39,655 bases of DNA from a bacterium (GTDB taxonomy: Bacteria > Zhuqueibacterota > QNDG01 > DTFT01), in assembly GCA_030372965.1 (NCBI GenBank), contig JAUCQC010000070.1:1-39655 (forward strand). Reading direction: 5' to 3'. Made by a program: the position numbers and the translations under genes. Position 1 is the first letter of the stretch; each line of letters begins with the position of its first letter. The notes under the pieces were generated by a model. The model worked only from the letters and a program-made list of their open reading frames with translations, was not told the origin of the DNA and ran no database searches. Shown in pieces: positions 10,001-17,431 of this stretch.

Positions 10001-12345
10001 ACACCGTGCCGCCGGCCCTGGTGTCCGCCACGCTCCATTCCATCAATCTGCTGGAACTGAAATTCAGCGAAAAGATCGCCGCGTCCGAGGCCGTCAAGGC
10101 CGCCAACTACGCCATCTCGCCGCCGGTGCCGGTCATCAGCGCGGTTCTGGACAACTCCCAGGCCAGCGTCTGGCTGTACACCGGGAACCACGACAAGGGC
10201 ACCTACTCGGTCACGGCCTCGAACCTCAAGGACCTGGCTTTCGTGCCCAACCCCCTCGGCCATCCGAAAAGCGCCGCGTACCAGTTCACGCCCCCCGACA
10301 CCGTGGCGCCCCGGCTCGTCAACGTGAGCCTGCGGACGCCGATGAACCTCGTGGTCACGTTCGACGAGGCCGTTTCGCGCGAATCCGCCGAGACGCTCGC
10401 CAATTACACGATCGAGCCCCCCGTGCAGATCACGCAGGCCAGCCTGCTGGCCTCGCTCAACACCGTTCAGCTTGAGACCAAGACGCACGCGTCCAAGACG
10501 AACTACGTCCTGAAGGTCAAGGGGATCAAGGACCGGGCGCCGGTCGCGAACGCCATCGTCAGGACGGCCACCTGGTCGTACAATTATCTCGCGGCGGACA
10601 CCACGCCGCCCGCGCTGATCGACGGCAAGCTCCGTCACCCCAGCCTGCTGGAACTCGTGTTCAACGAACCGCTCGAGGCGTCCTCGGCCGAGAACCGCGA
10701 AAACTACACGATCGACCCGAGCGTGGAAGTGCTGAGCGTGACCCTCGACACCTCCAGCATGAAGAAGGTGTATCTCAACACCACGACCCACATTCCGGGC
10801 GTGGGATACGGGGTCAACGTGCGGAACGTGCGCGATCAGGCCACGGTGCCGAACACGATCAAGGCGTCCACCTGGTTCAGCTATTCGCTCTCCGGCTCCG
10901 GCATTCTGGCGGACAAGACGCCGCCGGCGCTCGTCCGCGTCGATTTCGTGTCGACCACCCAGATCGACCTGGTGTTCTCCGAGCGCCTCGAAACCGCCAG
11001 CAGCCAGAACCCGGCCAATTACACCGTCAGCGACAGCGTGACCGTCCAGTCCGCCAGGCTGGACAGCAATGAGGTGAAGGTCCACCTCGTCACCACGGCC
11101 CACCGCATCGGCAAGCGGTACCAGATCACGGCCAAAAACATCCGCGACCGAGCCGCTTCGCCCAACACGCTGACCCAGTCCGCGGCCGTGAAGTATCTCA
11201 TGGCCCGCGGCGCGGCCGTCAGCAATCCGAGCCGGGCCGGCACCGACCTCGCCATCTTCAGGCCCGGCGCGCCCGGTTACGCGGACCGGTCCTACACGAT
11301 CAGCCAGGCGCCCGCCGTCCTGAACGGAGCGGCCCAGATTCTCACGCTGAACGAGGACAAGGCCTCCACCGGCGCCAATTTCCTGTCCTTCGAGCTGAGG
11401 GGCGGCGCCACCGTGTACGCGGCCGTCGACCGTCAGCTGTCCGCGCCGCCCGCCTGGCTGGCCGGCTGGAAGGCCACCGGCGAACAGATCGTGGACTCGC
11501 GGAACACCGTCTACGCGCTCTATTCGATGAAATCGCTCGGCGGCCAGATCGTGCTCGGCGGCAACGGGGGGAACGCGGACCAGAACATGTACCTCGTGTT
11601 CGTCGCGCCCACCATGGTCAACGGCACGCTGCTGTCCAAGCTGAACATCCCCTCGTACACCGTCGCGCAGACCGGTGTGGGCGATTCCTACTACATCGAC
11701 CGCGACTACACCATCGCGTCGATGCCCGATTCGTCCTCCGAATGCCTCTGGATCCGGACGGCCAATGACGACAAGACCCGGCGCGACGCCGAGTTCCTCA
11801 CCTTCGAGCTGTCCGAACCCTCGGAAATCAGCGTCGCCTACGACAGCCGCATCGCCTCGCTTCCGAAATGGCTCGTGGACTGGGAAGTGTCGGGCCAGCA
11901 GATCGTGGACTCCCGCGGCGTGCGCTTCGACCTGCTCCGAAGGACATTCGAAGCCGGCAAGGTCGTGCTCGGCGGCAACTGCGGGTCGTCGGACGACAAC
12001 ATGTACTTCGTGCTCCTGAAGTCGAAGGGTCCGAAGGGCGGCGGCCCGTACATCGAACAGCCCGGGTATTTCACGATCTCCCGGAACTACCCGAATCCGT
12101 TCAACCCGGAGACTTCCATCGCGTACCGCCTGCACAAGAACGGGCACATGAAGCTCACGGTGTTCAACGTGCTCGGACAGCGCGTGGCCGTGCTGGTGGA
12201 CGCCGATTTCAGGGCAGGGGATTCGGGCGTGGCGAAGTGGAACGGAACCGACGAGGCCGGACTTCCCGTGTCGAGCGGCGTGTACTTCTACCGCATCGAG
12301 CAGGACCGGTTCGCGAAGACCGGCCGCATGCTTCTGGTTCGATAA
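7003..12345 (+). CDS. Giant secreted Ig-repeat protein with FN3 domain and T9SS/FlgD-like C-terminal sorting domain
   Basis: This protein of about 1780 residues is predicted to be surface-exposed. The ATG at 7003 has GAGGA five bases upstream and gives a compact signal peptide (hydrophobic core LGLLVLLPHLVFGAGA). A GTG at 6973 with AGGAG eight bases upstream is a strong alternative, and an ATG at 6901 has no ribosome site. A fibronectin type III domain (about 7090-7317) comes first. Thirteen tandem repeats of 98-105 residues (7321-11208) follow; they resemble Big_5/SwmB-type Ig-like domains, with motifs TPP, FSEALD, NYxIS and YTVTVxxVxD. Next are two copies of a 138-residue module of unnamed type. 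The last 90 residues start NYPNPFNPETSI and match the T9SS/FlgD-Ig sorting tail (SGVYFYRI). Only 16 bases separate it from pilD, so co-transcription with the pilus genes is likely. A role as adhesin or surface layer component is inference. Confidence 0.88.
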   Translation: MRTSVVSKGETFRIRALGLLVLLPHLVFGAGATVSWQANTESDLAGYQISYGTSPNFYSVILDVGNVTTYNVTGLTAGTTYYFALTAVDQSGNESEYSAEVAYKVEDTVPPTVVSAACEGGDLVKIVFNEPVEKASAELASNYSINNGIVVQAASLQSDLKTVHLVTTQHSNRYYIVTINNVKDRATVPNTIAAGTTKEYSWEGGDQTPPTITGVELIRSDYLVVSFSEALDQASALALANYAISPSVAIQSISINNTFKQVTLNTAAHASGTSYTLTVNNVRDASGSANVIAANSKATYVCNTGDATPPVPIAARVTTATQLQIEFSEPVETVSAQTLANYTISPALTVSSAVLNTAKTAVTLTTSNHAAGSYTVTVRAIKDLNATPNILTSASLNYAYTPADVVAPTLVQAVLSTNTYLKVTFSEAVDPATAQTASNYVITPAVAVQSAMLDVTQKNVVLTTAPHAAGSYTLRVSNVRDIANVPNVIAANSSAAYTYAPGDVEPPSLRSVALHGANLLELVFSEALDRTSAETVSNFSISGGVSVTAASLVGTGLNQIYLTTGTHTPGQAYTVTVSGIRDKAAVPNIIPASIQAGYTYQVADAVAPRLLAASLQGGNQWLELTFSEPLDPATAQTASNYTLSNGIQVLQATLNDAGTGVFLKTAAHVPGTAYTVTVKNVKDLATPGNVIGADNQKSYSCVSQDILAPQLVRAELMGVNLLQLVFNEPLDLTTAANTAGYTISGGVSVLKAAVDHNQTQVFLTTTPHQRGGYTVTVKGLKDIAAPPNTLVQAQTAYTYTPADTTAPVLISTTAVNAYTIEVLFSEALDRTSAETVANYSVSSGVVVKSATLDVAAVKVLLATSQQIEGSYTVTVNNVFDASGNNRIRSNTVSQYAFASIDLTKPTITAVSLRGDNMLVVDFSEALSRESAQAVSNYRISNNVEVKSAYLAMNDKEVVLSTSPHSTGTYVLTVNGVTDASTQKNPIVQYSQVQYVWNPPDTVPPALVSATLHSINLLELKFSEKIAASEAVKAANYAISPPVPVISAVLDNSQASVWLYTGNHDKGTYSVTASNLKDLAFVPNPLGHPKSAAYQFTPPDTVAPRLVNVSLRTPMNLVVTFDEAVSRESAETLANYTIEPPVQITQASLLASLNTVQLETKTHASKTNYVLKVKGIKDRAPVANAIVRTATWSYNYLAADTTPPALIDGKLRHPSLLELVFNEPLEASSAENRENYTIDPSVEVLSVTLDTSSMKKVYLNTTTHIPGVGYGVNVRNVRDQATVPNTIKASTWFSYSLSGSGILADKTPPALVRVDFVSTTQIDLVFSERLETASSQNPANYTVSDSVTVQSARLDSNEVKVHLVTTAHRIGKRYQITAKNIRDRAASPNTLTQSAAVKYLMARGAAVSNPSRAGTDLAIFRPGAPGYADRSYTISQAPAVLNGAAQILTLNEDKASTGANFLSFELRGGATVYAAVDRQLSAPPAWLAGWKATGEQIVDSRNTVYALYSMKSLGGQIVLGGNGGNADQNMYLVFVAPTMVNGTLLSKLNIPSYTVAQTGVGDSYYIDRDYTIASMPDSSSECLWIRTANDDKTRRDAEFLTFELSEPSEISVAYDSRIASLPKWLVDWEVSGQQIVDSRGVRFDLLRRTFEAGKVVLGGNCGSSDDNMYFVLLKSKGPKGGGPYIEQPGYFTISRNYPNPFNPETSIAYRLHKNGHMKLTVFNVLGQRVAVLVDADFRAGDSGVAKWNGTDEAGLPVSSGVYFYRIEQDRFAKTGRMLLVR
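7321..11208 (+). repeat. Thirteen tandem Ig-like protein repeats (about 297 bp each)
   Basis: Repeat units each open with Asp, two variable residues and then a Pro-containing APx/PPx motif. Their first codons are at 7321, 7618, 7918, 8212, 8509, 8812, 9115, 9409, 9703, 10000, 10297, 10597 and 10912. The spacing is 294-303 bases except for the last interval of 315. The copies have diverged strongly in sequence but keep length and frame, so this is an old domain array and not a recent DNA-level amplification. Confidence 0.92.
11278..12020 (+). repeat. Duplicated 138-residue module in the giant protein
   Basis: Two copies begin at 11278 (YADRSYTI) and 11692 (YIDRDYTI), a period of 414 bases. 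Both contain FLSFEL or FLTFEL, a Trp-Leu-x-x-Trp motif, GEQIVDSR or GQQIVDSR, and a closing LGGN...MYxV segment. The module sits between the Ig array and the sorting tail. I recall comparable segments in secreted enzymes and T9SS proteins but cannot name a family. Confidence 0.75.
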
Positions 12346-12361
12346 GACAAGGCAGGAACCC

Positions 12362-13147
12362 GTGGTTGGACCCGTTGCCATATTGATTCTCGTTCTCGCG
12401 TCGCTGGCGATCGGCAGTTTCCTGAATGTCGTCATCCACCGGCTGCCGAGAGGGGAGAGCCTCGCGTTCCCGGGTTCGCGGTGCACATCCTGCGGCAAGG
12501 CGATTCGGTTCTATGACAATGTGCCGCTCTTCAGTTACGCGGTGTTGGGCGGCAGGTGCCGGTTCTGCAAAGAGAAGATTTCAGCGCGGTATCCCCTGGT
12601 CGAGGGCCTGACGGCCTTCATCGTGCTGGCTCTGTTCACGGTTTACGGACCGACCGTGGCGTTCGCCGCCTATGCGACCCTGGCGTTCTTCCTCATACCC
12701 ATCTCCTTCATCGACTGGGACACGGGATTCATACCGGATAAACTGGTGATTCCGGCAAGCATAGCCGGCATTATCTTCCTGGCCGCATTTCACATTGTAA
12801 AGTGGCAGGTGACCTGGAAAAGCGGTTTATTCGGGATGATCGCGGGCGGCGGCCTTCTTGTATTCCTCATGACAGTCGGCAAATTCCTGATGAAGAAGGA
12901 CGCCATGGGCATGGGCGACGTGAAAATGCTTGCAATGACAGGCATTTACGTCGGTTTCCCGGCCGTGTGGATAGCCCTGTTTTTCGGCGGAGTTGCGGCT
13001 TGCGTGTATATAATGATTGCCCTGATCAGGAAGCGTCTGCAGTTGAAAAACACGATCCCATTTGGTCCGTTTATTGCAATAGGAACATTGACATATCTGC
13101 TTGCGGGGGACTTCTTGATCCAGTGGTACCTGGGTCTCATCCGGTAA
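12362..13147 (+). CDS. pilD: Prepilin leader peptidase/N-methyltransferase
   Basis: This inner-membrane aspartyl protease cleaves type III signal peptides of pilins and methylates the new N-terminus. The 261-residue protein has the methyltransferase zinc motif Cys41/Cys44...Cys66/Cys69, then multiple membrane segments. The two catalytic aspartate motifs are FIDWDTGFIPD (Asp118/Asp120) and GMGD (Asp186). The start is GTG with CAGGAA about five bases upstream, 16 bases after the giant surface protein gene. The gene serves PilA and the minor pilins encoded downstream and may also process other prepilins of the cell. Confidence 0.96.
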   Translation: MVGPVAILILVLASLAIGSFLNVVIHRLPRGESLAFPGSRCTSCGKAIRFYDNVPLFSYAVLGGRCRFCKEKISARYPLVEGLTAFIVLALFTVYGPTVAFAAYATLAFFLIPISFIDWDTGFIPDKLVIPASIAGIIFLAAFHIVKWQVTWKSGLFGMIAGGGLLVFLMTVGKFLMKKDAMGMGDVKMLAMTGIYVGFPAVWIALFFGGVAACVYIMIALIRKRLQLKNTIPFGPFIAIGTLTYLLAGDFLIQWYLGLIR

Positions 13148-13179
13148 AAACGATAGCCGCAAAAGAGAAGGCAGAGAGC

Positions 13180-13653
13180 ATGACCCTGACGGTTGAAAAA
13201 GAGAAGAAACACGGGAATCCCCTGCTGGACGACGCCGTCGAGACCCGGACCGCACCCGCATCCGTCCCCCAGGCCGGTCCGACCCCGGACAAGCAGATTC
13301 TCGTGGTGGACGACGATCCCCTGATCGCGCGTCTTCTCAAGGAGCCGCTGGAAAAGGCCGGCTATTCGGTCAAGGTGGCCTCGCACGGGCTCGAAGCCCT
13401 TCAGACGGTCAAGGACAGGCGGCCCGACCTCATCATACTCGACATCCTCATGCCGATGCTCGACGGATTCAAAACGGCCCGTCTGCTGAAATTCGACAAG
13501 CGCTTCAAGGACATCCCCATCATCGTCCTGACGTCGCGGGCCACGGAGGGCGAGCGCAAGATCGGGGAGCAGGTCGGCGCCAATGAGTTCCTGCTCAAGC
13601 CGTTCCGGCTTCCGCAGGTGCTCGAAGTCGTGAGAAGGTACCTCAATGCTTAA
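13180..13653 (+). CDS. Single-domain response regulator in the pilus operon
   Basis: The start at 13180 gives 157 residues; an open frame reaching further upstream overlaps pilD and is rejected. After a variable tail of about 37 residues comes a CheY-like receiver with acidic pocket Asp44-Asp45-Asp46, phospho-acceptor Asp88 (ILDILMP), the conserved Thr in VLTSR and Lys in LLKPF. There is no output domain, as in PilG/PilH of twitching systems. The stop overlaps the pilB start by eight bases. It shares features such as TARLLKF with the regulator at 34016, which heads the chemosensory cluster. It probably relays a phosphorylation signal to the pilus motors, but the target is not visible. Confidence 0.9.
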   Translation: MTLTVEKEKKHGNPLLDDAVETRTAPASVPQAGPTPDKQILVVDDDPLIARLLKEPLEKAGYSVKVASHGLEALQTVKDRRPDLIILDILMPMLDGFKTARLLKFDKRFKDIPIIVLTSRATEGERKIGEQVGANEFLLKPFRLPQVLEVVRRYLNA

Positions 13654-15439
13654 TCCGACGAACGTGACCGCAGTCCGGCCCGTCCAGGACCGGGACATCG
13701 ACCGGACCCTCGCGCGGGCCCTCGTCGAGCGGGAGGTGCTGAGCCTTCAGCAGGCCAAGGCCGCGCTCGCCCAGCTGAAGAACGGATCGAGGGGCAAGTC
13801 GCTCGAGGAAGTGCTCATCGAATCCAAGCTCGCCAAGGAAGAGGACATTCTCGAAACCAAGGCCTCCCTCTGGCACGTGCCCTACATCGACCTGAAGAAT
13901 TACGAGATCGACCCCGAGGTCATCGAACTGATCCCCGGCGGCGTGGCCCGCCAGTTCCGCTTCTTCCCGCTGTTCCGCATCGACGGCACCCTTCTGCTGG
14001 CGATGACCGACCCGAAGGACATCAAGGCCATCGACAAGGCGACCCAGGTGACGCACCTGGAAATCTCGCCGGCCCTGACATCCAAGTCTGCCCTGGACGA
14101 GGCGCTCGACAAGTACTACCCGAAGTCCGCGGAAGCCTCCACGTCCCTGGCCCCGGTCTCGAACGAAGAAATGCAGGAGATGCTCGAGGTCATCGAGGCG
14201 GAGCAGGAGAAGCCGGACCAGTCGGAAGTGGCGGCCGCGGACCTGATGCGCCAGGCCGAGGACGCGCCCGTCGTCAAGATGGCCAACATGATACTCACCC
14301 AGGCCATCCAGGAAGGCGCGTCGGACATCCACCTGAACCCGGAGGAGAACGAGCTCCGAATCCGGTTCCGCGTGGACGGCGTGCTCCGCGACGCGTTTCA
14401 CCTGCCCAAGAACCTGCAGGAAGCCATCATCTCGCGCATCAAGATCCTCTCGAGCCTCGACATCGCCGAGCACCGCATACCCCAGGACGGCAAGCTCAGG
14501 CTCCGCGTCAGCGACGGCCGCGAAATCGACATCCGCGTCTCGACTCTGCCCTCGGCGTACGGCGAGAACTGCGTGCTCCGCGTGCTCGACAAGAGCGCCG
14601 CGCTCATGCGTCTCGGCAACCTCGGCTTCGAGGAGGACGTGCTCGCGCGGTTCGAGAAGATGCTGTCCAGCTCGTACGGCATCATTCTCGTCACGGGACC
14701 GACCGGAAGCGGAAAGACCACGACCCTGTACGCGGCGCTCAACATGCTGAGCACCGTCGAGCGGAACATCATCACGCTCGAGGACCCGATCGAGTACAAG
14801 ATGCCCCTGATCCGGCAGTCGCAGGTGAATGAGAAGGCGGGCATGACCTTCGCCAAGGGACTGCGCGCCATCCTGCGCCAGGACCCGGACGTGGTCCTCG
14901 TGGGCGAAATCCGCGACACCGAAACCGCCCAGATCGCCGTGCAGGCGGCCCTCACCGGCCACCTGGTGCTCTCGACCCTGCACACGAACAGCGCGGCCGT
15001 GGCCGTGACCCGCCTGGCGGACATGAACATCGAACCCTTCCTCATCTCCACGGCCGTGCTCGGGGTGCAGGCCCAGCGCCTGGTCCGCAAGATCTGCTCC
15101 GAGTGCCGCGAGGAATACTCGGCCGACTATTCGTACCTGAACCTCGATTACCTGAAGCGCTTCGGCATCGACGTGGACTTCAAGACCATGAAATTCTTCC
15201 ACGGCAAGGGATGCAAGAAGTGCAAGGGAACCGGGTACAAGGGACGCATGTCCATCATCGAAGTGTTCCCCGTGACGGAGAAGCTCCGGGAGCTGATCCT
15301 CAAGGGCGGGTCCGCCGACGAAATCAACCGGGCCGCCATCGAAGAGGGCATGCGGCCCCTCGCCGTGGACGGATGGATCAAGGTTCTGAAGGGCCTCACC
15401 ACGGTCGAAGAGGTCATGCGCGTCACCAACATCACCTGA
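13646..15439 (+). CDS. pilB: Type IV pilus assembly ATPase
   Basis: PilB is the hexameric cytoplasmic ATPase that powers pilus extension. The 597-residue protein has an N-terminal GspE_N/MshEN-like domain (about 20-160), then the secretion ATPase core. Walker A is GPTGSGKTTT (351-360), with the Asp box around 380 (ITLEDPIEY), Walker B at DVVLVGEIRD (415-424) and the His box STLHTN. A zinc tetracysteine (Cys484/Cys487 and Cys523/Cys526) is typical of PilB/GspE and absent from PilT. The ATG overlaps the end of the response regulator gene, so the two are translationally coupled. Confidence 0.97.
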   Translation: MLNPTNVTAVRPVQDRDIDRTLARALVEREVLSLQQAKAALAQLKNGSRGKSLEEVLIESKLAKEEDILETKASLWHVPYIDLKNYEIDPEVIELIPGGVARQFRFFPLFRIDGTLLLAMTDPKDIKAIDKATQVTHLEISPALTSKSALDEALDKYYPKSAEASTSLAPVSNEEMQEMLEVIEAEQEKPDQSEVAAADLMRQAEDAPVVKMANMILTQAIQEGASDIHLNPEENELRIRFRVDGVLRDAFHLPKNLQEAIISRIKILSSLDIAEHRIPQDGKLRLRVSDGREIDIRVSTLPSAYGENCVLRVLDKSAALMRLGNLGFEEDVLARFEKMLSSSYGIILVTGPTGSGKTTTLYAALNMLSTVERNIITLEDPIEYKMPLIRQSQVNEKAGMTFAKGLRAILRQDPDVVLVGEIRDTETAQIAVQAALTGHLVLSTLHTNSAAVAVTRLADMNIEPFLISTAVLGVQAQRLVRKICSECREEYSADYSYLNLDYLKRFGIDVDFKTMKFFHGKGCKKCKGTGYKGRMSIIEVFPVTEKLRELILKGGSADEINRAAIEEGMRPLAVDGWIKVLKGLTTVEEVMRVTNIT

Positions 15440-15474
15440 TCGGGCGGAAACGCGAAAGGAATCCGAGAAGAGCC

Positions 15475-16722
15475 ATGCCGTCGTTCCAGTTCAAGGCCGT
15501 CACATCCACCGGCCAGATCATTTCCAACACACTGGACGCCGCCAGTGAAGCGGCCGCCTCCAAGGAGCTCGTCCAGAAGGGCTACAGGCCGATTTCGCTG
15601 AAGGCCGTGGGGGGCGGAAAGGCCGCCGCGGCGGGCGCATCGGCAGGCACGGCCACTGGCATGGGCAAGGAGATCAAGCTCTTCGCCCCGAAGGTGAAAG
15701 CGGACGAGATCATCATGTTCACCCGCCAGCTCGTGACTCTGCTCAGGGCCGGCGTTCCCATGCTTACCGCGCTCGAGGCTCTGCGCGACCAGAGCGGGAA
15801 GGCTTTCGCGCCTGCGGTCAACAAGATTTATGTGGATGTCATGTCCGGCAAGAGTTTTTCCCAGGCATTGGACCAGCACCCGAAGGTGTTCTCGAAGCTG
15901 TACGTGAACTCCGTGAAAGCGGGCGAGATGAGCGGCTCGCTCGACCTGGTTCTCGAGCGCATGGGCGCGCTGATCAAGCACGACGAGGAAGTCAAGAAAA
16001 AGGTCAAGGCGGCCCTCCAGTACCCGAGTTTCGTCCTGGCCGCCATGTGCGTTGCTTTCGTCGTGGTGATGACCCAGGTGGTGCCCAACTTCGCCAAGAT
16101 GTTCGAGGGGCTCGACATGGACCTGCCGCTCCCGACGAAAATCATGCTGGGCATCAGCACGTTCATGCAGAAAAACGTGCTGATTGTGGTGGGTGTAACG
16201 GCCGCGGCTGTCATCGGATTTAAAACCTACATCAGCACGGCGAAGGGCCGATTCTGGTTTGACGGACTGATGCTCAAGATGCCACTGATCGGCAATGTGG
16301 TTCTGAAGAGCGCCATGTCGCGGTTCACGCGCATGTTCGAAACCCTCAACCGGAGCGGCCTGCCCATTCTGCAGACCCTCACCACGGTGGCGGGCGCGGT
16401 CGGCAACACGGTCATCGAGAGGCAGATTCAGCAGGTGGCGCTTGGGGTGGAGAAGGGGGAGGGCATTTCCGGATCCATGAAGAAAAGCAGTTTGTTTCCG
16501 CCCATGGTGAACAGGATGATCGCGATCGGAGAGCAATCCGGTTCGCTTGACAACATGCTCGACAACATCGCGGGCCACTACGACCTCGAGGTCGAACACG
16601 CGGTCAAGTCCCTGACCGGCATGATCGAACCCATATTGACAGTCGTGATGGGCGGCGCGGTGGTGGTGCTGATGCTGGGCATCTTTCTGCCGATGTGGAA
16701 CATGATCAACCTCGTGAAATGA
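15475..16722 (+). CDS. pilC: Type IV pilus inner-membrane platform protein
   Basis: PilC is the polytopic inner-membrane platform on which PilB acts. The start at 15475 gives 415 residues, with a purine-rich GAGAAG site upstream; an open frame from 15103 lies inside pilB and is rejected. The N-terminus FQFKAVTSTGQ is typical, followed by two GspF domains, each with TRQL or TRMF-type helices. The motifs LLRAGVPMLTALEAL, GEMSGSLD and GEQSGSLDNML are clear, and there are three hydrophobic membrane segments. It follows pilB by 35 bases. Confidence 0.96.
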   Translation: MPSFQFKAVTSTGQIISNTLDAASEAAASKELVQKGYRPISLKAVGGGKAAAAGASAGTATGMGKEIKLFAPKVKADEIIMFTRQLVTLLRAGVPMLTALEALRDQSGKAFAPAVNKIYVDVMSGKSFSQALDQHPKVFSKLYVNSVKAGEMSGSLDLVLERMGALIKHDEEVKKKVKAALQYPSFVLAAMCVAFVVVMTQVVPNFAKMFEGLDMDLPLPTKIMLGISTFMQKNVLIVVGVTAAAVIGFKTYISTAKGRFWFDGLMLKMPLIGNVVLKSAMSRFTRMFETLNRSGLPILQTLTTVAGAVGNTVIERQIQQVALGVEKGEGISGSMKKSSLFPPMVNRMIAIGEQSGSLDNMLDNIAGHYDLEVEHAVKSLTGMIEPILTVVMGGAVVVLMLGIFLPMWNMINLVK

Positions 16723-16864
16723 CCGGGCCTGTCGCTCAAATGCGTCGGTTTAGCGGCTGGAAAACAGAATAAACGAAATAACAGATATAGAGAAAAAGAA
16801 AGAGACAGAAAGGAGGCGAGGCATATCGCTGAACCCGAAAGGCTTGCGGGATGAAGAGGAAAGA

Positions 16865-16887
16865 AATGGATGATGGCAACATCCATT
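16865..16887 (+). promoter_or_regulatory. Stem-loop in the pilA 5' leader
   Basis: AATGGATG (16865-16872) pairs with CATCCATT (16880-16887) around a seven-base loop, 33 bases before the pilA ATG. It lies in a 198-base non-coding leader that is rich in purines (about 16770-16820), unlike the surrounding DNA. Leader hairpins can protect mRNA from 5' decay, but the function here is inferred only from structure. No clear promoter could be assigned in 16723-16864. Confidence 0.4.
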
Positions 16888-16920
16888 GACATCAAACTGA
16901 AATTCAAAAGGAGATTCACC

Positions 16921-17253
16921 ATGTTTACCAGAAATCAGAAGGGCTTTACCCTGATCGAACTCATCATCGTCATCGTGATCATCGGCATTCTGGCGGCCGT
17001 GGCCGTCCCGAAATTCCTGGATCTCAGCGACTCCTCTAAGGCGGCCGCCTGCATCCAGAACCAGTCGGCCATCGATTCGGCCGCTTCCATCGGATACGCC
17101 CAGCTGGCCATCGCCGACGATGCCCGTTATCCCACCCAGGCGGAATTGGTGTCCCTGAACCTGATGGACGCGTTCCCGACCTGCCCCGGAACCGGGACCA
17201 TCTCGTACGATCCGACAACGGGTAAGGGTTCGTGCACCGTGCACATCCGTTAG
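16921..17253 (+). CDS. pilA: Major type IV pilin candidate (prepilin)
   Basis: The 110-residue prepilin has an eight-residue leader MFTRNQKG cleaved before Phe, followed by the classical FTLIELIIVIVIIGILAAVAVP helix with Glu at +5. The mature protein would be only 102 residues, small for a pilin. It has three cysteines (Cys44, Cys88, Cys105 of the precursor), so one disulfide is plausible. The ATG is preceded by AAGGAG with ideal spacing, stronger than for most neighbours. It follows a long leader and precedes a strong hairpin, as expected for an abundant, separately maintained mRNA. A GspG-like pseudopilin is the alternative, but the context is PilBCMNOPQT. Confidence 0.88.
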   Translation: MFTRNQKGFTLIELIIVIVIIGILAAVAVPKFLDLSDSSKAAACIQNQSAIDSAASIGYAQLAIADDARYPTQAELVSLNLMDAFPTCPGTGTISYDPTTGKGSCTVHIR

Positions 17254-17314
17254 TGTTGCGAGCGGTATTTCGTGTCCTGACCGCTCTCTGATTCGAATGC
17301 AGAACGCCGATACC

Positions 17315-17345
17315 GGGGGAAGGAAGGCATTGCCTTCCTTCCCCC
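17315..17345 (+). terminator. Strong hairpin downstream of pilA (terminator, attenuator or mRNA stabiliser)
   Basis: GGGGGAAGGAAGGC (17315-17328) pairs perfectly with its complement at 17332-17345, giving a 14-bp stem with a three-base ATT loop, 61 bases after the pilA stop. No U-run follows, so it is not a canonical intrinsic terminator. It could partly terminate transcription or block 3' decay, leaving more pilA than minor-pilin mRNA. A second small GC hairpin (17396-17402 with 17406-17412) lies just before the next ribosome site. Confidence 0.6.
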
Positions 17346-17431
17346 TCGGTTCGGTTCAGGCGGTTCCGGCAACACGGTTGTATTGGATTGAAGGGCCCGG
17401 CGTCCCGCCGGGAGTTTCAATCGGAGGATGC

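Noticed and set aside
7321-11208. Regular 300-base periodicity as a CRISPR array or satellite DNA
   Set aside because: The period is in-frame protein repetition with strongly diverged DNA; there are no short identical repeats or unique spacers.
9148-12498. Antisense open frame of 1116 codons on the minus strand
   Set aside because: It is a shadow of the giant repeat gene: low-complexity Arg/Gly/Val/Asp composition, no domain pattern, no ribosome site, and the plus frame has clear domains throughout.
12802-13179. Extension of the pilus-operon response regulator into pilD
   Set aside because: The extra 126 residues are out-of-frame pilD sequence; the ATG at 13180 gives a normal receiver protein.
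16809-16860. AAAGGAGG, a near-perfect Shine-Dalgarno in the pilA leader, followed by a 15-codon frame beginning ATA
   Set aside because: No standard start codon lies at the right distance; ATA initiation is too rare to claim a leader peptide.
16874-16891. Possible sigma54 promoter (TGGC...TTGAC) before pilA
   Set aside because: The GG to GC spacing is wrong by one and the -12 GC is GA, and it overlaps the leader hairpin too close to the start codon.
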